From assembly GCA_964573205.1 (NCBI GenBank), contig CAZNIT010000067.1:1-18538 (forward strand): a stretch of 18,538 nucleotides of DNA. Direction: 5' to 3'. This document shows positions 1 to 6,806 of this stretch, piece after piece (the stretch's first letter is position 1; each line of letters starts with the position of its first letter). The translations under genes and the position numbers were made by a program. The notes below the pieces were generated by a model. It was not told where the DNA came from. It searched no databases and saw nothing but the letters and a program-made list of their open reading frames with translations. This DNA is from QNZT01 sp964573205. Lineage in GTDB: Bacteria > Campylobacterota > Campylobacteria > Campylobacterales > QNZT01.

Positions 1-54
1 TCATATGCGCAAAGAGGCGATGATTTTATAAAATTTGTAAAAAATTTAAGTTGA
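1..54 (+). CDS. Possible 3' end of an upstream gene (partial)
   Basis: The first frame is open from base 1 to a TGA at 52-54 and reads SYAQRGDDFIKFVKNLS, an ordinary-looking amphipathic protein C-terminus. The 5' part lies outside the window, so no family can be assigned. Eighteen codons are not enough to rule out chance; the frame is plausible mainly because a promoter and a tRNA start directly behind it. Confidence 0.3.
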   Translation, partial: SYAQRGDDFIKFVKNLS

Positions 55-77
55 CTTTTAATAATTTTTTGTATAAT
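51..77 (+). promoter_or_regulatory. Probable promoter of the tRNA-Phe gene
   Basis: TTGACT at 51-56 and TATAAT at 72-77 lie 15 bases apart, 21 bases ahead of the first base of the tRNA. The -10 hexamer matches consensus and is embedded in T-rich DNA. The spacer is a little shorter than the usual 16-18, so the -35 assignment is less sure than the -10. Confidence 0.5.
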
Positions 78-98
78 TTCAACTCTTTTGAAAAAGTT

Positions 99-174
99 GG
101 CTTGATAGCTCAGTCGGTAGAGCAGGTGACTGAAAATCACCGTGTCGGCGGTTCGATTCCGTCTCAAGCCACCA
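99..174 (+). tRNA. tRNA-Phe (anticodon GAA)
   Basis: A complete cloverleaf of 76 bases with encoded CCA. The acceptor stem GGCTTGA (99-105) pairs with TCAAGCC (164-170). The D-arm GCTC/GAGC follows. The anticodon stem GGTGA/TCACC encloses the loop CTGAAAA with anticodon GAA at 132-134. The T-arm contains TTCGATT. The 3' CCA is at 172-174. Apparent protein-coding frames running across this region are incidental. Confidence 0.97.
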
Positions 175-202
175 CCCCTTCAAATATCCTCGTCTTTTTT
201 GA

Positions 203-208
203 TATAAT
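203..208 (+). promoter_or_regulatory. Possible -10 element for the Crp/Fnr regulator gene
   Basis: A consensus TATAAT sits 37 bases ahead of the regulator start codon, inside a T-rich run. There is no clear -35, which is normal for Campylobacterota vegetative promoters. The gene might also receive read-through from the tRNA, as no terminator hairpin is visible between them. Confidence 0.4.
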
Positions 209-244
209 TTCGCTTGTTTACTATAAACCGGTCAAAGGTTACAG

Positions 245-922
245 ATGTTGGATTTGAATAAACTTGATCCTTTTGACAATCTGAGCGAATCGTTGATCGA
301 TGAGATCAATAAGAGCGGAACGATTCTTACCTATTATAAAAATATGCCGGCTATGAGTTCGGATGATACGATGAAATATTTTTATATAGTTTTGAAAGGG
401 AGAATCAAAGTTTATCAATACAATCCTTCGAAAAATAGAGAACAGATACTATATATGTTGGCCGATGCGGATATGTTCGATGTTTTAACGGTACTTGACG
501 GAAAGTATCATGAAGTAATGACAACGGCACTCGACCGGAGTGAAGTTTTGCGGCTTCCTATCGAAAACGTACGCAAATGGCTGAATACGAATCCTACTTT
601 CAACAGAGCTTTTTTCCCATATATGGCTAGACAGATGAGGCAGATCGAAGAGTTGGCCACCGATTTATCGCTTTACGATACCTCTACGAGACTTATGAAG
701 CTGCTTTTGAAAAATATTGATTTGAAAAAGCCCGTCGAACATCTCGGACTTTTACACAAACTCCCGCACGAAGAGATCGCCTCTATGATAGGAACGGTCA
801 GACATGTGGTTAACCGCCATCTCCAACAACTTAAAAAAGAGGGTATTTTAAATATAGAAAGAAAAAAACTTGCGGTTAACAATGTGGAAAAGTTACTTGA
901 AAAAGTGGAAAAAGAGTATTGA
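245..922 (+). CDS. Crp/Fnr-family transcriptional regulator
   Basis: A 225-residue protein with the two-domain layout of the Crp/Fnr family. An N-terminal cyclic-nucleotide-binding-like beta-roll (about 20-130) contains FYIVLKGRIKVYQ and the hydrophobic strands that follow. A dimerisation helix (about 130-160) is followed by a C-terminal winged helix-turn-helix (about 170-215) with LPHEEIASMIGTVRHVVNRH as the recognition region. I see no cysteines at all, so an Fnr-type [4Fe-4S] oxygen sensor is excluded, and the phosphate-binding signature of cAMP-responsive Crp is not evident. The effector is therefore unknown. The start ATG at 245 is chosen because AAAGG lies shortly upstream and the protein is family length. 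It stands alone, not obviously in an operon with what follows. Its targets cannot be read from this window. Confidence 0.88.
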   Translation: MLDLNKLDPFDNLSESLIDEINKSGTILTYYKNMPAMSSDDTMKYFYIVLKGRIKVYQYNPSKNREQILYMLADADMFDVLTVLDGKYHEVMTTALDRSEVLRLPIENVRKWLNTNPTFNRAFFPYMARQMRQIEELATDLSLYDTSTRLMKLLLKNIDLKKPVEHLGLLHKLPHEEIASMIGTVRHVVNRHLQQLKKEGILNIERKKLAVNNVEKLLEKVEKEY

Positions 923-1045
923 TTTTAACTCTGTTTCTTTAATTAATTTAAATAAAATCTAATTTATGCAACCTAAGTAGCGGAAAAATTGAGTGAAATA
1001 GACTAAAATTCTTTCATACAAAAAATTTAATTTAAAGGATGAAAG

Positions 1046-1897
1046 ATGAAAAAAGTTATTTTATCGATGACGGTCGCCGCACTACTTTGCGGTACGCCAT
1101 TAATGGCGAAAAGTTCGGCCGAAGTTTCGCAGAATGCGCTCTCTAACGCGAAAGTTCAGGCAAAGGATAAGCAAGTTCATGTAGTGAAAGAGGCGGTTAA
1201 CGCGTTGGTGCTTACGCAAAAGGTTTTGGTTGACCTTGACAAAAACGATACCAAATCCGCTATAAAGGATCTTGAAGACGCGATTGGAAAGCTTGAAGTC
1301 ATTTTGGCGGCAGAGAAAGCGCCCAAGCTTTTACCGGTAAGTACTTCCGTTACGGCGGTTGAATATATCGGAGATGCGAAAGAGATCAAAAAAAATCTGG
1401 ATCTCGTAGAGAGTCTGCTTGATGAGGGGAAAGTGCAAAAAGCGAGAAAATTGCTATATACGCTTCAAAGTGAAATCGATATAATCAGCGTAAATCTACC
1501 GGTTAGTTCTTATCCCGATGCTTTGAAGTTGGCGGCTAAATATCTGCATGACGACAAGGTGGAGCAGGCAAAAACCGTACTTGTAACGGCACTGAACACG
1601 ATGGTGGAGGATATCGTAGTTATACCGATTCCCGTTTTAAAAGCCGACGCTTTAATTGTCGCAGCCAGTAAAATAGCCAAAACCGAAAAGGAGCAGGCGT
1701 TAAAACATTTGGCGCAAGCGCAAGTCGAACTTGAAAAGGCGAAATTGCTCGGATATACCAGTAAAAGCGATGTTACTTATAAATCCTTGAAAAATGCGAT
1801 TCAAAAGGCGGAAAAAGAGATAAAAGGTAAAAATAAAGCTGAAAAACTTTTTGAAGAGTTGATAAATAAAATTAAATCTTTTAAAGAGAAAATGTAA
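1046..1897 (+). CDS. YfdX-family secreted protein
   Basis: A 283-residue protein with an N-terminal signal peptide (lysines at 2-3, hydrophobic 4-19, likely cut after LMA about residue 21), so periplasmic. The mature part is all-helical, Lys/Glu/Ala-rich, and matches the YfdX family by its characteristic central segments: LLPVSTSVTAVEYIGDA, LPVSSYPDALKLAAKYL and the VVIPIPVLKADALIVAA stretch. The biochemical function of YfdX is not settled; E. coli YfdX is linked to acid and stress responses. A TAAAAT -10-like element precedes it near 1004, and AAAGGATG provides the ribosome site. The next gene begins 10 bases after its stop, so the two are probably co-transcribed. The family call is confident; the role is not. 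Confidence 0.85.
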   Translation: MKKVILSMTVAALLCGTPLMAKSSAEVSQNALSNAKVQAKDKQVHVVKEAVNALVLTQKVLVDLDKNDTKSAIKDLEDAIGKLEVILAAEKAPKLLPVSTSVTAVEYIGDAKEIKKNLDLVESLLDEGKVQKARKLLYTLQSEIDIISVNLPVSSYPDALKLAAKYLHDDKVEQAKTVLVTALNTMVEDIVVIPIPVLKADALIVAASKIAKTEKEQALKHLAQAQVELEKAKLLGYTSKSDVTYKSLKNAIQKAEKEIKGKNKAEKLFEELINKIKSFKEKM

Positions 1898-1907
1898 GGA
1901 ATAATTG

Positions 1908-2354
1908 ATGGCGATAGTAGGTGCACATAAAATCGAAGCGCTTTATAAGAAAGCGGCGGGGCTTAAGATTCCGAAAAATAGGATAAAAGAGCTAAGCGAC
2001 TTAATCGATAATAAACTTCACGACATACTGCTTGTGGGTGAAGCGAATGCGAAATATAACGCAAGAGATGTCATTTGGTACAGTGATCTGCCTCTTACCA
2101 AAGCTTTTAGAGAATCGATGCGAAAATTTGAGGTTTTGGAAGAGGAGTTGAATCTCCAGGAAGTGTTGGATCATATGAAAACGCTTCCTCCTATGTTTTC
2201 GCTGGAGATCGAGTTGGAGAAAAAGCTGACCGATATAGTCGGGACTTTGGTTTATATAATGGCAAATATAACTAAAGAATTTTCTAAAGAGGATAATGTG
2301 GTCTCTTTCGATGATCAAGAAAGAGCGAAAGCCATTTTAGATTTGATGATATAA
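1908..2354 (+). CDS. DUF1931 protein, predicted bacterial tandem histone fold
   Basis: A small 148-residue protein without signal peptide or membrane segments, so cytoplasmic. It resembles the DUF1931 family known from Aquifex and Thermus structures, in which one chain carries two consecutive histone folds. The most telling stretch is around residues 25-70: the helix KELSDLIDNKLHDILLVGEA, the N-A-R-D-V-I loop, and the DLPLTKAFRESM segment. A second similar half follows (EVLDHMKTLPP, then the helices to the C-terminus). I start at ATG 1908 rather than the overlapping TTG at 1905, because TAAGGA (1895-1900) is then spaced 7 bases. The stop of the yfdX-like gene lies within that ribosome site, so the genes are tightly linked. 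DNA binding is plausible from fold but not shown; the protein is not especially basic, unlike classical archaeal histones. Confidence 0.75.
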   Translation: MAIVGAHKIEALYKKAAGLKIPKNRIKELSDLIDNKLHDILLVGEANAKYNARDVIWYSDLPLTKAFRESMRKFEVLEEELNLQEVLDHMKTLPPMFSLEIELEKKLTDIVGTLVYIMANITKEFSKEDNVVSFDDQERAKAILDLMI

Positions 2355-2691
2355 TTTGACGGATATTGCGGTATAAACTCATTCCCATCTGTATGTAGCA
2401 TGAAATTGAAGGGAAAAATCATGAAAACGTATTTTTTCACACTTTTTGGGTTTGTTTATCATAAAGGGTTCAAGTGCTAACAAAGCGATAGCGGTCATAA
2501 AAAGCGTGAAGAGTGTTTTCATGATCTTTTCCCTATAAAAATAAATATTTTCAAGTAAGATATTTTATCGAACTTTATCTTAAGAGAAAATTTATTATTT
2601 AGAAATAATTGTCTATTTAAATAGTTTCATTTACTTTTTCTATAAAAGAATAATTTGCTATACTCTATACATCAAAACGCACGGACGGTTT
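2355..2691. other. Gene-poor intergenic region upstream of the TetR gene
   Basis: Apart from the inverted repeat, this stretch holds AT-rich sequence with a perfect 12-bp palindrome CTATTTAAATAG (2613-2624) and a -10-like TATACT (2659-2664) about 28 bases ahead of the TetR start. The palindrome could be an autoregulatory site, but it does not match well the operator-like motif found at 5517, 16015 and 17735. No convincing tRNA, small RNA or longer coding frame is seen. Confidence 0.5.
2410..2534. repeat. Long imperfect inverted repeat in intergenic region
   Basis: The left arm (2410-2447) and right arm (2499-2534) are near reverse complements: both, read outward-in on their own strands, begin AGGGAAAA, then ATCATGAAAAC, then TTCACnCTTTTT. 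A 51-base loop separates them. Each arm carries GGGAAAA followed by ATG AAA AC, so it looks like the ribosome site and first codons of a small MKT-type gene, copied head to head. On the minus strand the right arm opens a 47-codon frame (2522 down to 2379) with a short hydrophobic, signal-like start MKTLFTLFMTAIALLAL that then runs through the other arm. I treat this as the remnant of an inverted duplication rather than a proven gene. Confidence 0.55.
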
Positions 2692-3291
2692 ATGGCAAGA
2701 GTAAGCAGAGACGAGAAACGAAAAACAATCATGTATCGGGCTCTTAAGCTCTTTTCAAAAGAGGGGTTTTATACTACGACTATTCCCGATATCGCAAAAG
2801 AGCTTGGCATGAGTGTGGGAAATTTCTACAACTACTTCAAATCAAAAGATATTCTTGCAAAAGAGATCATCAAATACATCTCCGCCTACCTCGGTGAAAA
2901 GTTAAAAGAGATCAATGAAATGCCTATATCTTCGAAAGAGAAGATCGATAAAATCGTAAAGATCTATTTTGAGACGGCGGTAAACGAGCCGGAAATGATC
3001 GAGTATTTTCTCCGTATTTATCTAGCGAATAGAGAAGTCTTCAAAGAGGGATGCGAAGGGATGATCTGTGTTAGTGATTTTGTGACGGAGATCATGATAT
3101 TTTTCGAAGAGGGTGTTAGAAAAGGAGAGCTTAGAGATCAGGATTTCTTTTCGGCTTTCGGACTTTTTATGGGGTATCTTGGCGGAATGGTATTTTTGTA
3201 TGGCGAGGAGGTCTTGCCTCAAGGATTGGAGAGTTATACCGAGGATATTTCTCTCAATATATACAAAGCTCTTAAAAGTGATGAAAACTAA
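2692..3291 (+). CDS. TetR/AcrR-family regulator linked to hydrogenase genes
   Basis: A 199-residue protein of standard TetR length. The N-terminal DNA-binding domain (about 8-55) has the usual pattern: the helix around KRKTIMYRALKLFSKEGF, then TTIPDIAKELGMSVGNFYNYF with the typical G-x-x-Y-x-Y-F recognition helix. The C-terminal half is an all-helical ligand/dimerisation domain and contains two cysteines close together (EGCEGMICV), which could be redox sensitive. The coding sequence overlaps the next gene by 11 bases, so regulator and hydrogenase-like subunits are translationally coupled. That linkage suggests it responds to the state of hydrogenase or H2. I infer, but cannot prove, that it binds the RTGAAYARTCATTCAY sites found ahead of hydA, the nickel permease gene and hypB. 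Confidence 0.9.
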   Translation: MARVSRDEKRKTIMYRALKLFSKEGFYTTTIPDIAKELGMSVGNFYNYFKSKDILAKEIIKYISAYLGEKLKEINEMPISSKEKIDKIVKIYFETAVNEPEMIEYFLRIYLANREVFKEGCEGMICVSDFVTEIMIFFEEGVRKGELRDQDFFSAFGLFMGYLGGMVFLYGEEVLPQGLESYTEDISLNIYKALKSDEN

Positions 3292-4156
3292 AATTTTATG
3301 GTTTCAGGCGGTATCTTGTAACGGTAATGTTCATTCATTCTTGAATTATCCTTATATCGAAAGATTTTTAGAGGATTTTACTTTTGTTTATCATCCCGTT
3401 ATCGAAGGTGAATTTACGCTCGAGGATATAGTGAAGAGTTATCGAAAAATCGATATTTTGTTGATAGACGGAACGATTTCAAGACATTTCAAAAGAGCGG
3501 ATAAAAGCGTAACCGATACTATTTCAATGTATGCTTTAAATGCGAAATATATAGTAACTGTAGGAACTTGTGCGACATTTGGAGGAATTTTTAAAGAGAA
3601 CGATTCGTTGCAAGGAAGCGGATTCCTCTTTCTCGAGGAAAAGAGTGTGGAAAAGTTTTCAAAGTTTCGAAAAAAGGTCGTATCTCTTTCTGGATGTCCC
3701 GTTCACCCGGATGTATTGGTAAATACGCTTTATATGCTAAAAGAGAACATTTCGCTGATGTTGGATAAGTATAAAAGACCTAAAGAGTTTTTTGCATATA
3801 CGGTACATAACGGTTGTACCAGAAATGAATATTTCGAATATAAAATAGATAACCATCGATTTGGAGAGAAAGAGGGGTGTATGTTTTACGATCATGGTTG
3901 TCGTGCGCCGTTTACTCACGGAAGCTGTAACAAAATTCTCTGGAACGAGGTAAATTCTAAAACTAGAGCCGGACAACCATGCTTTGGTTGTACGCAGCCC
4001 GATTTCCCCGGTAGAGATCTTTTTGTGACCAAAAAAAATATGGGTATTCCTCAATATATGCCGTTTGATGTTCAAAAGAGAGCTTATCTCACACTATCGG
4101 GGGTCGCTAAAGCTTTTAAAATCGAGCGTCTTGAGAAAAGACTTTTTGATGACTAA
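3281..4156 (+). CDS. Group-2-like cytoplasmic [NiFe] hydrogenase small subunit
   Basis: A 291-residue iron-sulfur subunit without Tat signal or C-terminal anchor, so cytoplasmic. I start at ATG 3281 because the protein then begins directly with the core strand KTKILWFQA; longer frames run back over the TetR gene. Three cluster sites can be followed: proximal C13, the Cys in GTCATFGG and the Cys in SGCPVHPD; distal His/Cys in VHNGC, then EGC and DHGC; medial GSC and the Cys pair of GQPCFGC. The proximal motif is CNGN, with Asn16 where the canonical CxGC has its second Cys; cyanobacterial HupS (group 2a) is known to have a CxGN motif. The large subunit gene overlaps its stop by 8 bases. It may serve as an uptake or an H2-sensing enzyme; genomic linkage to TetR favours sensing. 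Confidence 0.88.
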   Translation: MKTKILWFQAVSCNGNVHSFLNYPYIERFLEDFTFVYHPVIEGEFTLEDIVKSYRKIDILLIDGTISRHFKRADKSVTDTISMYALNAKYIVTVGTCATFGGIFKENDSLQGSGFLFLEEKSVEKFSKFRKKVVSLSGCPVHPDVLVNTLYMLKENISLMLDKYKRPKEFFAYTVHNGCTRNEYFEYKIDNHRFGEKEGCMFYDHGCRAPFTHGSCNKILWNEVNSKTRAGQPCFGCTQPDFPGRDLFVTKKNMGIPQYMPFDVQKRAYLTLSGVAKAFKIERLEKRLFDD

Positions 4157-5429
4157 AAAGATAAAAATCCAAAAACTTATCGAAAAGATAGAGGGCGAAG
4201 CGAAATTGAAATTTCAGTTTGATCGTGACAAGATAGATTTCGTAGATATTATATTTCCATTTAGCAGGGAAATGCGCACGATACTAAAACATCGTCCGGC
4301 ATTTGATGCTTTGGCGATAAATCCGAGAGTTTGCGGTATCTGCGGTCATGCGCATCTAATAGCTACCGTAAAAGCGCTCGAGAGTTGCTACGAAAATATC
4401 CAAATATCGCAAAAAGCGCATATTTTAAGAGATTTGACGCTTAGTTTCGAACTTATACAAAACCATTTCAAATGGTTTTATCTCACTCTTCTTCCTCTTT
4501 TGAAAGAGAAACAAGATGTTGCAAAAGCTGCTGCGATCTCCTCAATGATGGCAAAAGCCATAGCGATTTTGGCCGGACAATATCCTCACAATTCTTATGC
4601 CGTTGTAGGAGGCGTAGTATGCGATCCTACATATATAGAGATCAGGCAGATAAAAAGTATTTTAAAAGAGGCTATAAATTTTTTTGAAACCGCTATGATA
4701 ATTAACGGTGATACTTACGAACTAACGACGTGTGAAAAAAGTGATTTGTTGTTTACGAAAAAGGGTGATTTGCCGACGGTTTTGAATAAAATTGAGAAAA
4801 ACGGATGGCTTGCTCTCGGAAAAAGTTACGATAGATTTATAGTTTTCGGTGAAAACGGTTATTTTAAGCGCGGAAAATCGATCAAGACCAGAATACAACC
4901 TCATATTTTAGAAAAATTTGTAGAGGAGATACCAAATATCAAATCAAGCGCCAAAAACGTAACGTATAAAAATAAATTTTACGAAACCGGTGCGTTAAGT
5001 CGAGCTATGCTTTTGAAGACGCCTCTTATAAAAGATTCTCACAGAAGATACGGTGACAGCCTTTTTAGTCGAATACTAGCTAGAGTATGCGAAAGTGTAA
5101 AGCTCCTGCATCACTGCTTAACGCTTTTAGATGAAATAGATCTGAGCGAACCCTCATATATTGAACCGGAACAAAAGATTCAAACGATAAGTGCCGAAGG
5201 TGTTTCGGCGGTCGAAGCGGCACGAGGCTCTTTGATACATAAAGTGATACTGAAGGATGGATTGATACGAGAGTATCAAATAATAACCCCTACACAGTGG
5301 AACCTCTCAAACGGTACGAAAGAGTATCCCGGTATCGCTCAAAAAGCTATGATAGGTTTAAAGGATATCGCTTTAGCGGAATTCGTATTTAAATCTTTTG
5401 ATGTTTGCTCGGTCTGTACTACTCAGTAA
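4149..5429 (+). CDS. Group-2-like [NiFe] hydrogenase large subunit, without processing tail
   Basis: A 426-residue catalytic-type subunit, short for the family. The start ATG 4149 overlaps the small subunit stop (ATGACTAA arrangement) and gives a normal N-terminus; a longer frame from 4065 only shadows the previous gene. The N-terminal nickel motif RVCGICGHAH is intact (C62, C65). Near the C-terminus EAARG keeps the conserved Arg, and TPTQWNLS is recognisable. The protein ends SFDVCSVCTTQ: both nickel cysteines are present (C420, C423), but Asp-Pro-Cys has become Asp-Val-Cys, the usual final His is Gln, and there is no cleavable extension. Lack of a tail is known from regulatory hydrogenases such as HupV and HoxC, which however keep the His. 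Overall a four-Cys active site looks possible, with divergent processing. Confidence 0.86.
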   Translation: MTKKIKIQKLIEKIEGEAKLKFQFDRDKIDFVDIIFPFSREMRTILKHRPAFDALAINPRVCGICGHAHLIATVKALESCYENIQISQKAHILRDLTLSFELIQNHFKWFYLTLLPLLKEKQDVAKAAAISSMMAKAIAILAGQYPHNSYAVVGGVVCDPTYIEIRQIKSILKEAINFFETAMIINGDTYELTTCEKSDLLFTKKGDLPTVLNKIEKNGWLALGKSYDRFIVFGENGYFKRGKSIKTRIQPHILEKFVEEIPNIKSSAKNVTYKNKFYETGALSRAMLLKTPLIKDSHRRYGDSLFSRILARVCESVKLLHHCLTLLDEIDLSEPSYIEPEQKIQTISAEGVSAVEAARGSLIHKVILKDGLIREYQIITPTQWNLSNGTKEYPGIAQKAMIGLKDIALAEFVFKSFDVCSVCTTQ

Positions 5430-5509
5430 AATAGGACAACATCTGTCTTAATTATAATATTTTTTTATAATAACTTCGATTCTTAACCGGCTCGTAAGAT
5501 AAAATGTTC

Positions 5510-5532
5510 TAAAATTATGAATGACTATTCAT
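5510..5532 (+). promoter_or_regulatory. Predicted promoter/operator upstream of hydA (site 1)
   Basis: ATGAAT-GACT-ATTCAT (5517-5532) is an inverted repeat with perfect 6-bp arms. It begins one base after a TAAAAT hexamer (5510-5515) and ends 20 bases ahead of the hydA start. Its reverse complement agrees with the site ahead of hypB at 15 of 16 positions. The position over the -10/+1 region suggests repression by steric block. The binding protein is not shown; the TetR regulator at 2692 is the local candidate. Confidence 0.65.
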
Positions 5533-5552
5533 TTATAAAATAGGAGGCTTTT

Positions 5553-6806
5553 ATGAACGACGGGCGGATCGAATCGGTAAAGAGACTTTTTACTTCGCAA
5601 AGTGCGAAAATCGAGACAAATAGAGGGGAGGGTTACTATCGGGAACTTTTTCAAAGATGTACGGAGCGTCTTGATACTTTAAAAAAGCTGCCGGCCGTTA
5701 GTAATAGGATAGATCTTAAAAATGCTATCTTTGATGAGGGTGTAAGCAGAAGAGATTTCTTAAAATGGGCATCCGCGACCACGGCTATGCTTATGTTGCC
5801 CGCCTCTTTCACTCCGCTTGTCGCCGAAGCCGCCGAACTTATGAATAGAGTTCCAGTCGTTTGGATAGAGCTTCAAGATTGTGCCGGCAACTCAGAAGCG
5901 CTTCTTAGAAGTGACGGACCTAAAATCGATGAGATCATTTTGGATATCATCTCTTTGGAGTTTCATGAGACTCTTATGGCTCCGTCGGGTCATCAGGCTG
6001 AAAAGCAGCTTGAAGATGCGATAGAGCACTTTAAAGGAAAATATATACTTTTTGTCGAAGGCTCCGTCCCTCGGGGGATAGACGGGTATTTTGGAACCAT
6101 CGGAGCGAAAGCCGAAACTTTCGAGGAACATCTTCTTCGACTTTCAAAAGATGCCGCAGCCGTTATAGCCGTGGGAAGCTGTGCTACTTTCGGAGGTGTT
6201 CCCGCAGCCGCTCCGAATCCAACCGATGCGGTGGGTGTTATGGATATGGTTAAAGGAAAACCTATCGTAAACATCCCTGCTTGTCCGGCAAATCCTTCAA
6301 ATATGGTAGGCGTAATTTTGCATTTTGTTTTAACCGGTCAACTTCCCGAACTTGACTCTCTTCTTAGACCGAAATTTGCGTTTGGGTACAGAATTCATGA
6401 CAACTGTGAAAGAAGAGCGCATTTTGATGCGGGAGAATTTGTCGAAGAGTGGGGCGACGAGGGAGCGAAAAACAACTTTTGCCTCTATAAAGTGGGCTGT
6501 AAAGGTCCGATGACTTTCAACAACTGTTCCATCATCCGTTACAACGAAGGCGTAAACTGGCCGGTCGGTGTAGGGCGAGGATGTATAGGTTGTAGTGAGC
6601 CGGACTTTTGGGATAAATACGCCTATGAGCGTCCGATGGCCAACGCCAACATAAAAGCGCCTACCGGAGGAGTCGAAAAAACCGTTGACGAGTTTGGTTT
6701 GGGACTTTTAACGGCCGCCGGTATCGGGATCGGTATTCATGCCGCGGTTAGCGTATTTGCCGGTAAGAAAAGCGATGTAAACGAAGAGGAGAAGCAAGAT
6801 GTCTGA
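5553..6806 (+). CDS. hydA: [NiFe] uptake hydrogenase small subunit, Tat-exported (HydA)
   Basis: A 417-residue iron-sulfur subunit of the membrane-bound hydrogenase; it passes electrons from the NiFe site to cytochrome b on the periplasmic side. The Tat motif SRRDFLKW sits at 65-72, followed by a hydrophobic stretch ending in AEAAEL, so export is by Tat. An exceptionally long n-region of 64 residues precedes it, but AGGAGG at 5542-5547 with 5-base spacing strongly supports this start. Cluster ligands: proximal C110, GSCATFGG, PACPANP; distal RIHDNC, FCLYKVGC; medial NNC and RGCIGCSEPDFWD. In the proximal motif CAGN, Asn113 takes the place of the second Cys of CxGC. The C-terminus has one hydrophobic anchor helix (LGLLTAAGIGIGIHAAVSVF). 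hydB overlaps by 8 bases. Confidence 0.95.
   Translation: MNDGRIESVKRLFTSQSAKIETNRGEGYYRELFQRCTERLDTLKKLPAVSNRIDLKNAIFDEGVSRRDFLKWASATTAMLMLPASFTPLVAEAAELMNRVPVVWIELQDCAGNSEALLRSDGPKIDEIILDIISLEFHETLMAPSGHQAEKQLEDAIEHFKGKYILFVEGSVPRGIDGYFGTIGAKAETFEEHLLRLSKDAAAVIAVGSCATFGGVPAAAPNPTDAVGVMDMVKGKPIVNIPACPANPSNMVGVILHFVLTGQLPELDSLLRPKFAFGYRIHDNCERRAHFDAGEFVEEWGDEGAKNNFCLYKVGCKGPMTFNNCSIIRYNEGVNWPVGVGRGCIGCSEPDFWDKYAYERPMANANIKAPTGGVEKTVDEFGLGLLTAAGIGIGIHAAVSVFAGKKSDVNEEEKQDV

Noticed and set aside
51..257. Plus-strand reading frame across the tRNA
   Set aside because: It consists largely of translated tRNA-Phe sequence and its promoter.
990..1020. TGAAA...TTTCA arms around a TAAAAT ahead of the yfdX-like gene
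   Set aside because: Arms are 13 bases apart and AT-rich; spacing and sequence do not match the hydrogenase sites, so chance is likely.
2001..2318. Minus-strand 105-codon frame opposite the DUF1931 gene
   Set aside because: No ribosome site or family resemblance; the plus-strand gene is well supported.
2601..2630. Possible fourth copy of the operator ahead of the TetR gene (around GTCTATTTAAATAG)
   Set aside because: It agrees with the motif at only about 9 of 14 positions and lacks the TGAA...TTCA arms; the CTATTTAAATAG palindrome is a different sequence. Autoregulation is possible but not supported.
3113..3280. Longer small-subunit reading frame starting inside the TetR gene
   Set aside because: The added residues are a shadow of the TetR frame and have no hydrogenase similarity; ATG 3281 begins directly at the core.
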